Positions 27,286 to 36,389 of a stretch of 64,000 bases of DNA are shown piece after piece. The notes under the pieces are model-generated. The model made no database searches. It saw only the letters and a program-made list of their open reading frames with translations, and was not told where the DNA came from. This DNA comes from Aurantiochytrium sp. KH105. Lineage: Eukaryota > Sar > Bigyra > Thraustochytrida > Thraustochytriidae. Numbering within the stretch: the first letter of the stretch is position 1; every line of letters begins with the position of its first letter. Both the position numbers and the translations under genes were made by a program. The stretch covers positions 1 to 64,000 of the forward strand of contig BGKB01000223.1 in the NCBI GenBank assembly GCA_003116975.1. The letters run 5' to 3'.

Positions 27286-30200
27286 TTAGACAAAATCAAG
27301 ATCGTCGTGGCGAAAGTCTGGGTCGTCCTCGTCTTCGTCGTTATCAAAGACGGAACGGGCATCTTTTCGCTTGAAAAGCATGGAGGAGAGGGTCGAGCCT
27401 CGGCGCCGGCGTGGCGTACGCGCAGTGTTGAACGTTGTGTGCGAATCGCTTGGAGCAGAGGACTTGGCACCAAAGAATGACTTACTTTGGTGCAATGTCG
27501 TGTCTGTCCCCGTAGTCTCGTAGCCATCGTCAACCTCGTCTTCATCTTCATCTTCATCATAATACTCGGTGCCCTCCTCGTCGGTGTTCACAGTATTCGT
27601 CATGAACTTGCTCAGGATACCCGAGAAACCAGTTGCAGCTGACAACGTCGATCCTCTTCGGCGCGAGGACAATTTGCTTTGTGGGCGAGGCTGTTCGCGT
27701 TGTTGGCGACGTCGCTGTTGCTGCTGTCTCTGCTGCTGCCCTTGTTTTTGCTGCATGCCAAAGACCTCGGCGGCCTTATTGTCCAAATCACTTGCCACAG
27801 AAAAGTTCAGCGAGGTTGCTGAGGGATCTTGATGTCTCGCCCAATCCCCGCGCCGCCCCTGAACGCCTCCGCCCAGGCTTCGTTGACTATTCTGTCTGAA
27901 TGAAGGCTCGCGGCCGCTGATGGGTTCCATCTCAAGCGACCTCGTCGAGATTCGACTATCCCATGAAAAATGTGACCCGCGGTTCCGAGAAATGAGCGGA
28001 ATCTTCTCGCGCGTGTGGCGAGGAAAGAGCGCAAAGGCGACAAAGAATAGCACCAAGGGTTCAACGATGACAACGCCCACACCAAAGGCAATGACAGCGT
28101 GAAGAGCCCAAGATCTTGGGGTGGAAATATCCTTGGTTCCAATCGCCACCAAGTACGTGCATGCAGCAAATAGCCCAAGCATCAACAGCGCACAGAGAAG
28201 TCTTGGTAAATTGCATCGCCTCGGACGCACATGATATGCCCTCTCGAGCCTGGCAAGGCCTCGCTCATGGCGTGCTAGTGCTACAGAGATATGCACTTTA
28301 CCGCCATAGATGCGACGGAGGCCATCATTGAATAAACGGAAAAACCACACGCTTGATGCAATGTTCTTGGCCAGACGGTAGTACTTGGAACGCATAACGT
28401 GGTCGTGCATTGCCTTCATGAAGATGAGCTGGCCACGCTTTATGAAAACCTGCATTTGACGCTTGCGCAGCTGCTCGAGCTCCGGATTGGCCGTGCGAGA
28501 AATGTTTCGTTCCAAGTCCACAAGCTCTGTGTCTTCAATCCTGTGCTGATTCGGGTTTCTCCAAGCCTTGTCGGCGGACCGGTTCTTGCGCCGGTTCTTG
28601 CGCTTGCGTACTTGCCCACTATTGTGCCAAGGCGAATCAACGATCGCAATAGCTTGCGCCTTGAGGTGCGCCACACGGCCCAGGACGCGTCGCTCGCTCT
28701 GCGCCAGCTTGTAAAGCGCATATCGATACACAAGAATGACAGTTGCAACCACAAGTGCGCCCACGATAAAGCCCACCAACGTGAGCGACTGTTCTTCGAA
28801 TTGATCACCGAGCTTATTCACCATGTAGACGCTGGCAAAGGCGGCCAGCATGGCCAACGGGACCACCACACTCCGCGCAATGCGACTTCGCTGCGGGTCA
28901 AAAACCAAAAGACCCGCTACAGAGTGTGCATTTGCCACATCGCCAAGGAGGTCAGAGAACGACTTGGTAGGATTCATCGGTGGCTGTGCGTGCGCACGAA
29001 GCTTTTGAAATGCATCGCGCTTCATGAACTCAAGGCTCCGAACGTTCTTACCAAAGTGCCGCTGCGCCAAAAACGCCAGCACTGCGCCACGCTGCACGCG
29101 ATTAGCGTCACGGACATCCTGCGTATGCAACCACATGGAAAGGAACAGCCACGCGCCGATGGTTGCACCCAAGATGATCCCCAGCAAAGCCGGGTCAAAA
29201 GGCAAACCGGAGTCGACGACTTCGGACAACTGAATTCCCGCAAATTGGCTCCGCGAGGTGATCGGGCCGCACTCACAGGTAATGATATCCGACGTGCGAT
29301 TGATGACGGCACAGGCATCAGAGTCCCAAACCTCTCCGGTCGAGTCCCACATGCTACACGAGATTGCGCTTGTCGATGAGGCATCAGCATAAAGAATGTC
29401 CAAACTGAGATTGACGCGTCTCGACGAAGAGGCAAAAATCACAGACGAGTGCTGAAGCTCGAGAGACAAAACGTCTGTCACAACATTCTGTTGATATGCG
29501 GTGGTCTGTTGCGCGCGCTCCGTTGACGCAAGGTTCCGGCCTAACTCAGAAGCCTTGATATCAATGTTGGCGAGCTTGGTCACAATAGCGTTGACAGTGT
29601 CCCCATTGACGCAAATCTCTTCTGGAGGAGAGCGCAACACCGAGACAATGACCTCATCGTAAACGGCAGAGGGCCCAGGATCAAAGAGCTCGGAAGGAAT
29701 CTCTACAAACGTGTAATTCCCTGCATCCGTAGTGGAACTCGCTGGTTGGTAGCGACCCGATACGCCATTGGAGAACTCCTTGTACGATAACGAGTCCATT
29801 CCAGAGAAGCTAACTGCGAAGCTGCCTTGACCTGAAAGCCGCGGGGCAAGGACTGTCTCGATAATGTCGCTGTGCAAATCAGTGAGGGAAAAGTTGTATC
29901 GGCAGATCCCGGAGAGTGAGGCGAGCTCGGCGAGAACCTCCGATGCGATGCCCATGGCCCCCTCGGGAACGGAAAAGGCAAGGTTGGGCTCCACATTCGC
30001 TGCCGAGGCAACCTCCACAACTCGGGTGATCTCATTCCGCCAGAGACTCAGTGTAGTCTGGAACATCTCCGCGACGCGCTCGGCAAGGGCAATGTCATCG
30101 TCATCGAGACTGAGAGCGATCTCGAGTAGCACGAGCATGATAAGTTCGCCGAGCTGCGAAGAAAAGGTGCGTTCGTGCAGCAAGGTCAGGGCCCCCTCGA

Positions 30201-32973
30201 GCTGCGTGGTAATCTGAGACTTCAAGGTGTCCACGCCCTCATCCGAAAGGCTTTCGAGAGCACGTGTAAGCACGGATGAATACGCGAGCTGGTCTCGTAA
30301 ACTTTCATCTGGATCCTCATCATCAACCTTGCTGGCAACGGTCACCTCATCGATCGATGAAGGCACGCTGAGTCGGATAAACACCGGGTCTGATGCTGGG
30401 GACTCTGCACCGTAGCCGTCACGCACAAAGGCCACCACGGACGTGTACGATACGGTCTCGGTTTTTTGAGTAAAGGGCAGCACAACGTTCGACAACGTTG
30501 GGGAAGAGCTCCACTCCGAAATGGAAACGGGCTCCGCCCCCAGCGTGTTGCGCTCCAGCGCGAACTTGTACTCGAAGAGGTCTGTGTTTTCCGCATCATC
30601 GGCAGGAACGGCTGTCAGCGTGAAGCGCGTGACACCAGCTGTTCCTTGGGAGCTCGAAACCACGACAGAAGGGGCCGCGGGGAAGCCGTACACTCGGAAA
30701 CCAATTTCATTGGTATAACTCGACGCATTCGCCTGCTTCGCGACGAGTTCATATCGAAAGCTTACTTTTCCTGTGCTCACGGCAGGAACGGCGTACGGCT
30801 TGATGGCGAGGTTTGGAGAGAGAGGGGATGTCGCATAGACCTCGTTGACCTTTTCAATCTCTGCAGCAGACAGTTCGCAGCTGGACCGTTCCACCAATTC
30901 TCCAATTTCGGCCTCAACGTCATCCGTAAACTGCCCTTCACGGCGGGTCCAGCAGTACTCGACAGGGGTGTCAGCGCGTGCCTGAACCACGCGCGTCGAG
31001 AGAACAATGCCTGCATGGGAGTACGTGACGTCTGCAACATTGTTGATGGTCACTTTGATGGAGGTTTCAACCGGAGCAGCAGTAGGACTCGGCGTTGGTG
31101 TTGTGCCTGACGAAGTTGGTATCTCGAGGGCGACCTCAGAGCCACAGATATCCGCCCATGGGCGCGTCAGAGAAGGCACCCGGCTATCCGAAAGGTTCGG
31201 GTTCTCAATAATGAATGCCTGCGCCTTGGCTCCTTCGTCCGAGTGCTCCATATTGTGACAATGAAGAGCAACGCGGCCAAGAAAGGTGTCTGGCTGAAAG
31301 CGAAAAGAGACGGCTGCGCCCGTACGTGGGCGAACGGTGTCGAGCCAATCGCCTCGCTTGTGGAAACCGGTCTCGTCTTCGATATCATGCAAAAGCTGGT
31401 AGTGATTGACGTGAATGTGAAGCGGGTGATTGTGGCTACTCTCGGTGAGCTCCCACTCTTGGACCTCGCCAAGTCTCATGACGGAGACATTGCGCTGCTC
31501 GGGCAACGCCTCGTCGGCCGTAATCCAATCCTTGGCAAACTCAACGTTATTGACGGAAAAGGGATTCACAAGAATGACCCACTGCAGAAAGTCAGGGGAC
31601 TTCCAGCGCTCCTCAAAGTCAGGTCTCGCAATCGTCGCCGAGGCTTCCTGGACTTCGGCGAGCGTGAAGCCCGAGTAAGGACTTGGCTCTCGGTCCAAAA
31701 GGTCGGCGAGATAAAAGGGAAGGCAAGCTTGCCATGAAAACGCAGTGTCCGGAAGCGCAGACGTTTGCGTCGCACTGACGACCGAAATTGTAAAGAGAAA
31801 CTCCCGTTGATACACGGGATCCTGCCGCGAGTCGTCAACGAGACCTTCCTCGTCGAACGCGTCAAAGTTGTCATACACCAAGGCTTGCGAACCTGGCTCA
31901 CCGGAACAGCGAACAAGGACGTCGGCGCGATTGGCCGGATGAAGGTGAATCGAATGATTCGCAGCAAAGTTCAGGTCACGAGGGCCATCTCTAAGGTACA
32001 CGCCATCGCGCGCAATCACTTGAACCTCGCAATTCGACGGAGTGGCAGCGGAGGCGTTGTAGATGGCCATTTTCAAGTCGCGCACCGCAGCAACGTGCGC
32101 AATGCGCCATCGATACCAGATGCCCTGTTCCACTTCAAGACGCGGTTTGTAAAGACCGTTGATGAGGAAGATACCATCCGACTTGAAATTTGCAAAGGCA
32201 TCTGTAGCAGAGTCAAAGCCGAGTCCGCTTACGTTGACTGCAAAGGTTGTGTCTTTGACCCCAATTCGATGCGAGAACGGATCATCCTCGACGCCGTCGG
32301 AAAGATCGAGAAGTCGGGGCGGATCAACGTGCTGCACAAAAATCACCTGCTCCGGTGTGTCCAAGAGCTCTGTGGGGATTTCGGTCCCATCGTCCGCATC
32401 GTCAATAATGAGCATCCCTGCTGCGCCGGCGCCAGTAAAAGCGACTGCCAAAGGATGCATGTGCGGATGGTACCAGTGCGAGCCACCGGCGTGGTCCGTG
32501 GGGAGCGTGTACACGTAGTCATGGCCCTCTCCCGGCGGAATCTTGAGTGCGACGTCATCTTCATCTCCAGACACGTGGAGGCCATGCGTGTGGATATTCG
32601 AAGTATGATTTCCGGGCGATGGAGGATCGAGATCGTTTGTGTAACGAACAGTGACCTTGGCGCCCTTGGCCATGCGGATGATGGGGCCAGGCACTGTTCT
32701 GGCGGCGCCATTGGCGCCATAGCCCTTTCCGTGCATCGTAAAGGACCCCTCGTGCGAGATGGTACGCGTCGTGCCGTCCGTGCTTTCTACGAGAAAGGGT
32801 AATTCCAAGACGGATGTGCCAAAGGAGAGGTCCATGGAGTCTCCATCGCCCAGAACGACCTCGCTCAGCGGGCAGTCGCTCAATAGAATTCCCTCCTCGT
32901 TCGAGTTGCAGTTCGCGGTTGTCTGCGCGCGTACAGCCTGCACCAAAAAGGCCACGAGGACTACGCTGAGCAT
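27286..32973 (-). CDS. Multicopper oxidase fused to a REJ-GPS-polycystin-1-like membrane receptor
   Basis: I start at the ATG at 32973, which gives an immediate signal peptide (MLSVVLVAFLVQAVRA) and 1895 residues; the open frame further upstream covers a GCA microsatellite. Residues about 30-620 are a three-cupredoxin multicopper oxidase with all four copper motifs: HTHGLH (128-133), HWYHPHMH (166-173), HPLHIH (516-521) and HCHNMEH (571-577). These enzymes oxidise metals or organics and reduce O2 to water. Residues about 620-1200 are beta-rich and REJ-like (pattern ...LFEYKFALE...VVAFVRDGYGA). A GPS motif follows (1206-1245: CSMWD, VWDSDAC, CECGPIT), then a first membrane segment (about 1258-1281), two more (about 1361-1420) and two more (about 1586-1654, starting LPRLLCALLML). 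The last resemble polycystin-1 TM2-5. PLAT and the channel-type TMs are not seen. The cytosolic tail is Gln-rich, then acidic. No frame break anywhere. Confidence 0.88.
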   Translation of the reverse strand: MLSVVLVAFLVQAVRAQTTANCNSNEEGILLSDCPLSEVVLGDGDSMDLSFGTSVLELPFLVESTDGTTRTISHEGSFTMHGKGYGANGAARTVPGPIIRMAKGAKVTVRYTNDLDPPSPGNHTSNIHTHGLHVSGDEDDVALKIPPGEGHDYVYTLPTDHAGGSHWYHPHMHPLAVAFTGAGAAGMLIIDDADDGTEIPTELLDTPEQVIFVQHVDPPRLLDLSDGVEDDPFSHRIGVKDTTFAVNVSGLGFDSATDAFANFKSDGIFLINGLYKPRLEVEQGIWYRWRIAHVAAVRDLKMAIYNASAATPSNCEVQVIARDGVYLRDGPRDLNFAANHSIHLHPANRADVLVRCSGEPGSQALVYDNFDAFDEEGLVDDSRQDPVYQREFLFTISVVSATQTSALPDTAFSWQACLPFYLADLLDREPSPYSGFTLAEVQEASATIARPDFEERWKSPDFLQWVILVNPFSVNNVEFAKDWITADEALPEQRNVSVMRLGEVQEWELTESSHNHPLHIHVNHYQLLHDIEDETGFHKRGDWLDTVRPRTGAAVSFRFQPDTFLGRVALHCHNMEHSDEGAKAQAFIIENPNLSDSRVPSLTRPWADICGSEVALEIPTSSGTTPTPSPTAAPVETSIKVTINNVADVTYSHAGIVLSTRVVQARADTPVEYCWTRREGQFTDDVEAEIGELVERSSCELSAAEIEKVNEVYATSPLSPNLAIKPYAVPAVSTGKVSFRYELVAKQANASSYTNEIGFRVYGFPAAPSVVVSSSQGTAGVTRFTLTAVPADDAENTDLFEYKFALERNTLGAEPVSISEWSSSPTLSNVVLPFTQKTETVSYTSVVAFVRDGYGAESPASDPVFIRLSVPSSIDEVTVASKVDDEDPDESLRDQLAYSSVLTRALESLSDEGVDTLKSQITTQLEGALTLLHERTFSSQLGELIMLVLLEIALSLDDDDIALAERVAEMFQTTLSLWRNEITRVVEVASAANVEPNLAFSVPEGAMGIASEVLAELASLSGICRYNFSLTDLHSDIIETVLAPRLSGQGSFAVSFSGMDSLSYKEFSNGVSGRYQPASSTTDAGNYTFVEIPSELFDPGPSAVYDEVIVSVLRSPPEEICVNGDTVNAIVTKLANIDIKASELGRNLASTERAQQTTAYQQNVVTDVLSLELQHSSVIFASSSRRVNLSLDILYADASSTSAISCSMWDSTGEVWDSDACAVINRTSDIITCECGPITSRSQFAGIQLSEVVDSGLPFDPALLGIILGATIGAWLFLSMWLHTQDVRDANRVQRGAVLAFLAQRHFGKNVRSLEFMKRDAFQKLRAHAQPPMNPTKSFSDLLGDVANAHSVAGLLVFDPQRSRIARSVVVPLAMLAAFASVYMVNKLGDQFEEQSLTLVGFIVGALVVATVILVYRYALYKLAQSERRVLGRVAHLKAQAIAIVDSPWHNSGQVRKRKNRRKNRSADKAWRNPNQHRIEDTELVDLERNISRTANPELEQLRKRQMQVFIKRGQLIFMKAMHDHVMRSKYYRLAKNIASSVWFFRLFNDGLRRIYGGKVHISVALARHERGLARLERAYHVRPRRCNLPRLLCALLMLGLFAACTYLVAIGTKDISTPRSWALHAVIAFGVGVVIVEPLVLFFVAFALFPRHTREKIPLISRNRGSHFSWDSRISTRSLEMEPISGREPSFRQNSQRSLGGGVQGRRGDWARHQDPSATSLNFSVASDLDNKAAEVFGMQQKQGQQQRQQQQRRRQQREQPRPQSKLSSRRRGSTLSAATGFSGILSKFMTNTVNTDEEGTEYYDEDEDEDEVDDGYETTGTDTTLHQSKSFFGAKSSAPSDSHTTFNTARTPRRRRGSTLSSMLFKRKDARSVFDNDEDEDDPDFRHDDLDFV

Positions 32974-33036
32974 CGTGATGGCCCTGTTCGACGCACTTCT
33001 TCGCTTGTCTCTTGGCGCAAAAGTAGTGGTAGCAGT

Positions 33037-33067
<31 letters not shown>

Positions 33068-34325
33068 GCAGAACACGAACTGTTACTCCTCGCGCAACTC
33101 CTATTCCTCGACCTGTCCTCCTCGGCCATTAAGTTTGTCGCAGCGCCGCAGCTCCTCAACCTCATTTCCGTATTGCACGCGGCGCACGCCTCTCTTGGCG
33201 GCGCGGCGTGGGCGCGTTTTCGCCCCTCGTCGCCGCTGTCGACGCCGCCGCTCCTTCTCTTCCTGCTCCTGCTCCTGCCACCGCTGCACCTGCTGCTGGC
33301 GCGCGCTTCTGCGGCCTCCTCGCTCTTCGTCGCCGCGCGCTCCATGGCCAAAAACGTGCTAGACCCGCGCGCGAGCCGCCAACCAGACGCCGCGGTCTCC
33401 GCCGATGGGCGTATGCTTGCCCGCATGCCAGCGCCCAGCAAGCACGCACGCACGCAGGCAAACAAACAAACTACAATAACCAGCACGCCAGCCAGCGCGC
33501 GCACAACTTGGACGCTGTGCTCGCCTGGTTTGCTTGCTCGCTCGCTTGACCTGCTTGCTCGCTTGCTTGCTCGTGCTTGCTAATACTACTCGCTTGCGGG
33601 CGCGCGATAAAGTGGGCCCCAGCTCCGCGCCCCGCTGTGTCCCCGCGTGCCCCCCTCGAACCTGGACTCCGCCCCCGCGCTCGCACGGGCACGTGCCCCT
33701 TGCGGGGCGCATCTGGGGAATCTAGAGGGGGACGCATGCCGCCTGTCGGCGACGCTCCAACAGTGCTGTGCGCGTCGTGTTTCCCTGCTGCTCCTTGCGC
33801 GCGCCTCCAAGTTGGGTGCAGAGCCTGCCATCAGAGGCGACTCGCCGGGCCAGGGCGTCCATTCCCTCCCCCCGGCCCGCTCGAGCCGAACTCGCGGCCG
33901 CGGCCTCCGCCAGCTGCAGGCTGCAGCTGCGTGCGACGCGGGCCGCCGGCTGCTGCTGCGGCCGGCCAGGCTGTGACGAGGCGCGCGGCGGATCAACTTG
34001 GTGCACACCCCGGGAGGACGCCGGGGAACCCAATTGGCGAGGCACCCGATTGGCCCGGCGGCGAGAGCGGGGTGACCGTCGGCGCCACCTTTGCGGCGCG
34101 GTGGTCACTGTCGAGGACGAGGTGATTACGCAGTCATGCGCGGCGATGCGCGGCGTGAAAAGGAAAAGAAAGTAGTGTAGGCCTAGAGTGGAGTCTGTTG
34201 GGGTGGGTGAGGTGGGACGGACGGCCAGGCTCGTGTTGCCACTTCACGAGTTCTACCAGGCAGGCCCAGCATACGAGCTGCTTACTTCCCTCGCTCGGGT
34301 CGCTGACGTGAGCGACAAACCTGCA
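32974..34325. promoter_or_regulatory. Divergent region between the oxidase-receptor and FLVCR-like genes
   Basis: 1.35 kb between outward-facing starts. It holds a GCA/GTA microsatellite (33028-33070), CTTG/CTCG tetranucleotide runs (33525-33585) and otherwise GC-rich DNA. Frames on both strands here begin with non-ATG codons or are compositional. Shared regulation is inferred only from the layout. Confidence 0.4.
33028..33070. repeat. GCA/GTA triplet microsatellite
   Basis: (GCA)n with a few GTA interruptions, just upstream of the chosen start of the oxidase-receptor gene on the minus strand. Confidence 0.9.
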
Positions 34326-35753
34326 ATGATATGCGTGGCCGACGGGAGCCAGACGAGCACGATGCAACAAAAGGATACGGCAGCGGTCGGGCACGTGGCG
34401 GGCGCACCGAGCGACGATGGTGACGCGGCGGTCCACAAGGCGTACCGGATCAGGTGGCTAGTGATGCTTATTTTTTGCATGGCAAGCGCGTCGAACGCGG
34501 TCTTATGGATCACCTTTGCGCCCATTAATTCTCTCGTGCAAGAGTTCTATGCTTGCAGCGCAGCCGCTGTGAACGCGCTTAGTCTCGTGTACCTCATTGC
34601 GTATGTCCCGTTTTCCATTGTGGCCAACCTGATTTTCAAGAAGCAGGGCATGTATCGGGCCATCGTCCTCGCCGTGTTTCTTGACTTTCTGAGCAGCCTT
34701 TTGCGATTCCTGAGCGCAGCATCCAACGCAGAGCCGCGCGGGGGAAGCGATACCGGCTATGCCCTTCTCTTAAGCGGACAGACGCTGGGAGCGATGGCAC
34801 AGCCGCTCTTGACCAATGCTCCGGCACTCATGGCGTCAAGATGGTTTCCTACAAAGGAACGTGACGTAGCCGCGGTCGTCATGTCTCTTGCAAACCCAGT
34901 AGGAATCGCAATCGGCTCGGTGCTACCGACCTTTTATGTCATCGGAGATGACGCTGGTGTGCGCATGTACGACCTCCTTCTCGTTGAGATGGGAGTGATG
35001 GCCGCTATCTTCATTCTCGCGTTGATTTTCTTTGCGGAGAAGCCCGAACTTCACCCGTCGCACAGCGAGACGCTCAAGGCAACGCAGCAGGAGCTCCCAC
35101 TCAGGAGCGAGCTGGGCCTGATGCTGTCAAATCGAGATTACCGCATTCTCTTTGTCTGCTTTGGGGTTGGTCTCGGATTCTTCAACGCGCTCACCACCCT
35201 CGTCGAGCAATTTGTAAACAAGAGTGGCTATACGTCGGATGACGCGGGTTTGTTTAGCGGTCTACTCATTGGAACTGGCATCATCTCCGCCATCATTATC
35301 GGATTGGTGCTCGACCGTGTGCACAAGTACAACTTTGTGCTCAAGCTTCTCTTTGTTATTGGCGGCACGTTTGTGATCATCTTTGTGCTTGTCTTGCGTC
35401 CGAACAATATGCCTGTTCTCGCGTTCACCTTTGCTGGCATGGGGTCCGCCATGTTGCCTCTCCTTCCAGTCGTCTTTCAGTGCGCAGCCGAGTGTACCTA
35501 TCCTCTACGCGAAGACCTTACCACGGGTGGGATCATGAGCGCCGGTCAAGTCACTGGCGTAGTCTTTATAGTTGTCCTCGGGGAGATGGTGGATGCGCAG
35601 CCCGTATACGATGGCTATGTGTTCGAGCCCGCGTACATTTTGATTGTTGTTTGTATTGTCAGCTGTGTTTTGGGTATTCTTCTGTACAATGGCTCATACC
35701 ACCGACTCAAGGCAGATCAAGATCCACTCAGCCCGGCAAGCACAATCGCTTGA
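34326..35753 (+). CDS. FLVCR/SLC49-like major facilitator transporter
   Basis: The frame is open from 34188, but that codon is GTG; the first ATG (34326, MICVADG) gives 475 residues. Twelve membrane segments can be traced. The start of the first, RWLVMLIFCMASASNAVLWITFAPINSL, closely follows animal FLVCR ([28 protein letters not shown]), as do the SLVYLIAYVPFSIVANLIF segment and ANPVGIAIGSVLP in TM5. The SLC49 family includes FLVCR1/2, reported as haem exporters and more recently as choline/ethanolamine carriers, and DIRC2. The substrate cannot be told from this sequence. The gene is head to head with the multicopper oxidase fusion, and 76-bp tandem repeats follow its stop. Confidence 0.85.
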   Translation: MICVADGSQTSTMQQKDTAAVGHVAGAPSDDGDAAVHKAYRIRWLVMLIFCMASASNAVLWITFAPINSLVQEFYACSAAAVNALSLVYLIAYVPFSIVANLIFKKQGMYRAIVLAVFLDFLSSLLRFLSAASNAEPRGGSDTGYALLLSGQTLGAMAQPLLTNAPALMASRWFPTKERDVAAVVMSLANPVGIAIGSVLPTFYVIGDDAGVRMYDLLLVEMGVMAAIFILALIFFAEKPELHPSHSETLKATQQELPLRSELGLMLSNRDYRILFVCFGVGLGFFNALTTLVEQFVNKSGYTSDDAGLFSGLLIGTGIISAIIIGLVLDRVHKYNFVLKLLFVIGGTFVIIFVLVLRPNNMPVLAFTFAGMGSAMLPLLPVVFQCAAECTYPLREDLTTGGIMSAGQVTGVVFIVVLGEMVDAQPVYDGYVFEPAYILIVVCIVSCVLGILLYNGSYHRLKADQDPLSPASTIA

Positions 35754-35852
35754 CGAAGCGTCTGACCGAGTCAACAAGCTCAAACGATTTTTCTGCATGT
35801 CAGACAATTGGAAAGCGAAAAGCGCAAAGAAATGTAATGCGGCGGGCATCAA

Positions 35853-36050
35853 CTTGTCATTCCTGGCCCTGACACCAAACTAAGTGTAATGTTGTTGTTT
35901 TCATTGTTGTACCGCACACTCAAACCAGCTTGTCATTCCTGGCCCTGACACCAAACCCAGTGTTATGTTGTTGTTTTCATTGTTGTACCGCACACTCACA
36001 CCAGCTTGTCATTCCTTGCCCTGACACCAAACCAAGCGTGATGCTGTACT
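35853..36050. repeat. 76-bp tandem repeat, about 2.6 copies
   Basis: Units start at 35853, 35929 and 36005, each opening CTTGTCATTCCT(G/T)GCCCTGACACCAAAC. The first two are nearly identical over the full 76 bases, including GTTGTTGTTTTCATTGTTGTACCG; the third diverges after about 45 bases. The array begins 100 bases after the FLVCR-like stop, so it is probably in the 3' UTR. Confidence 0.95.
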
Positions 36051-36389
36051 TTCCAATGTGATCATTTTTCTGGACCACACAAGATAGCAGAAAGTAGGAG
36101 ACCTAAATGCGATTTGGAAAAGTCAACACATCGCAACGCTCAAGATGCGTAGGCCATGCTTCATTTCGATTTTGATTTTTGAGACCAATTGTGTGAGACA
36201 AGCAAAGTTGTCGCTGGTAGCATGAAACAAATTGCGATAAAGATACGAAAATCTTACTCGCAAAACAACCTTGCGATTGAGTCTCCTTTTTTCTTATAAT
36301 AGATAGAATTCTTTCCGAAACAATGCTACACTGTATACATTGGTAGTGGTTGGTGGTGCGGCGCGCACGATTGCTATTCGCGATACTGG
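36051..36389. other. AT-rich convergent 3' region
   Basis: About 340 AT-richer bases between convergent genes. Nothing beyond probable UTR sequence seen. Confidence 0.45.

Noticed and set aside
28399-32802. Several plus-strand frames of 160-345 codons opposite the oxidase-receptor gene
   Set aside because: Antisense shadows of a single long coding frame with intact domain motifs.
32974-33504. N-terminal extension of the oxidase-receptor protein by 177 codons
   Set aside because: The extension is low complexity, spans a GCA microsatellite and would bury an excellent signal peptide that begins at the ATG at 32973.
35853-36050. CRISPR array
   Set aside because: Units are directly adjacent 76-base tandem repeats with no unique spacers, in a eukaryotic 3' flank.
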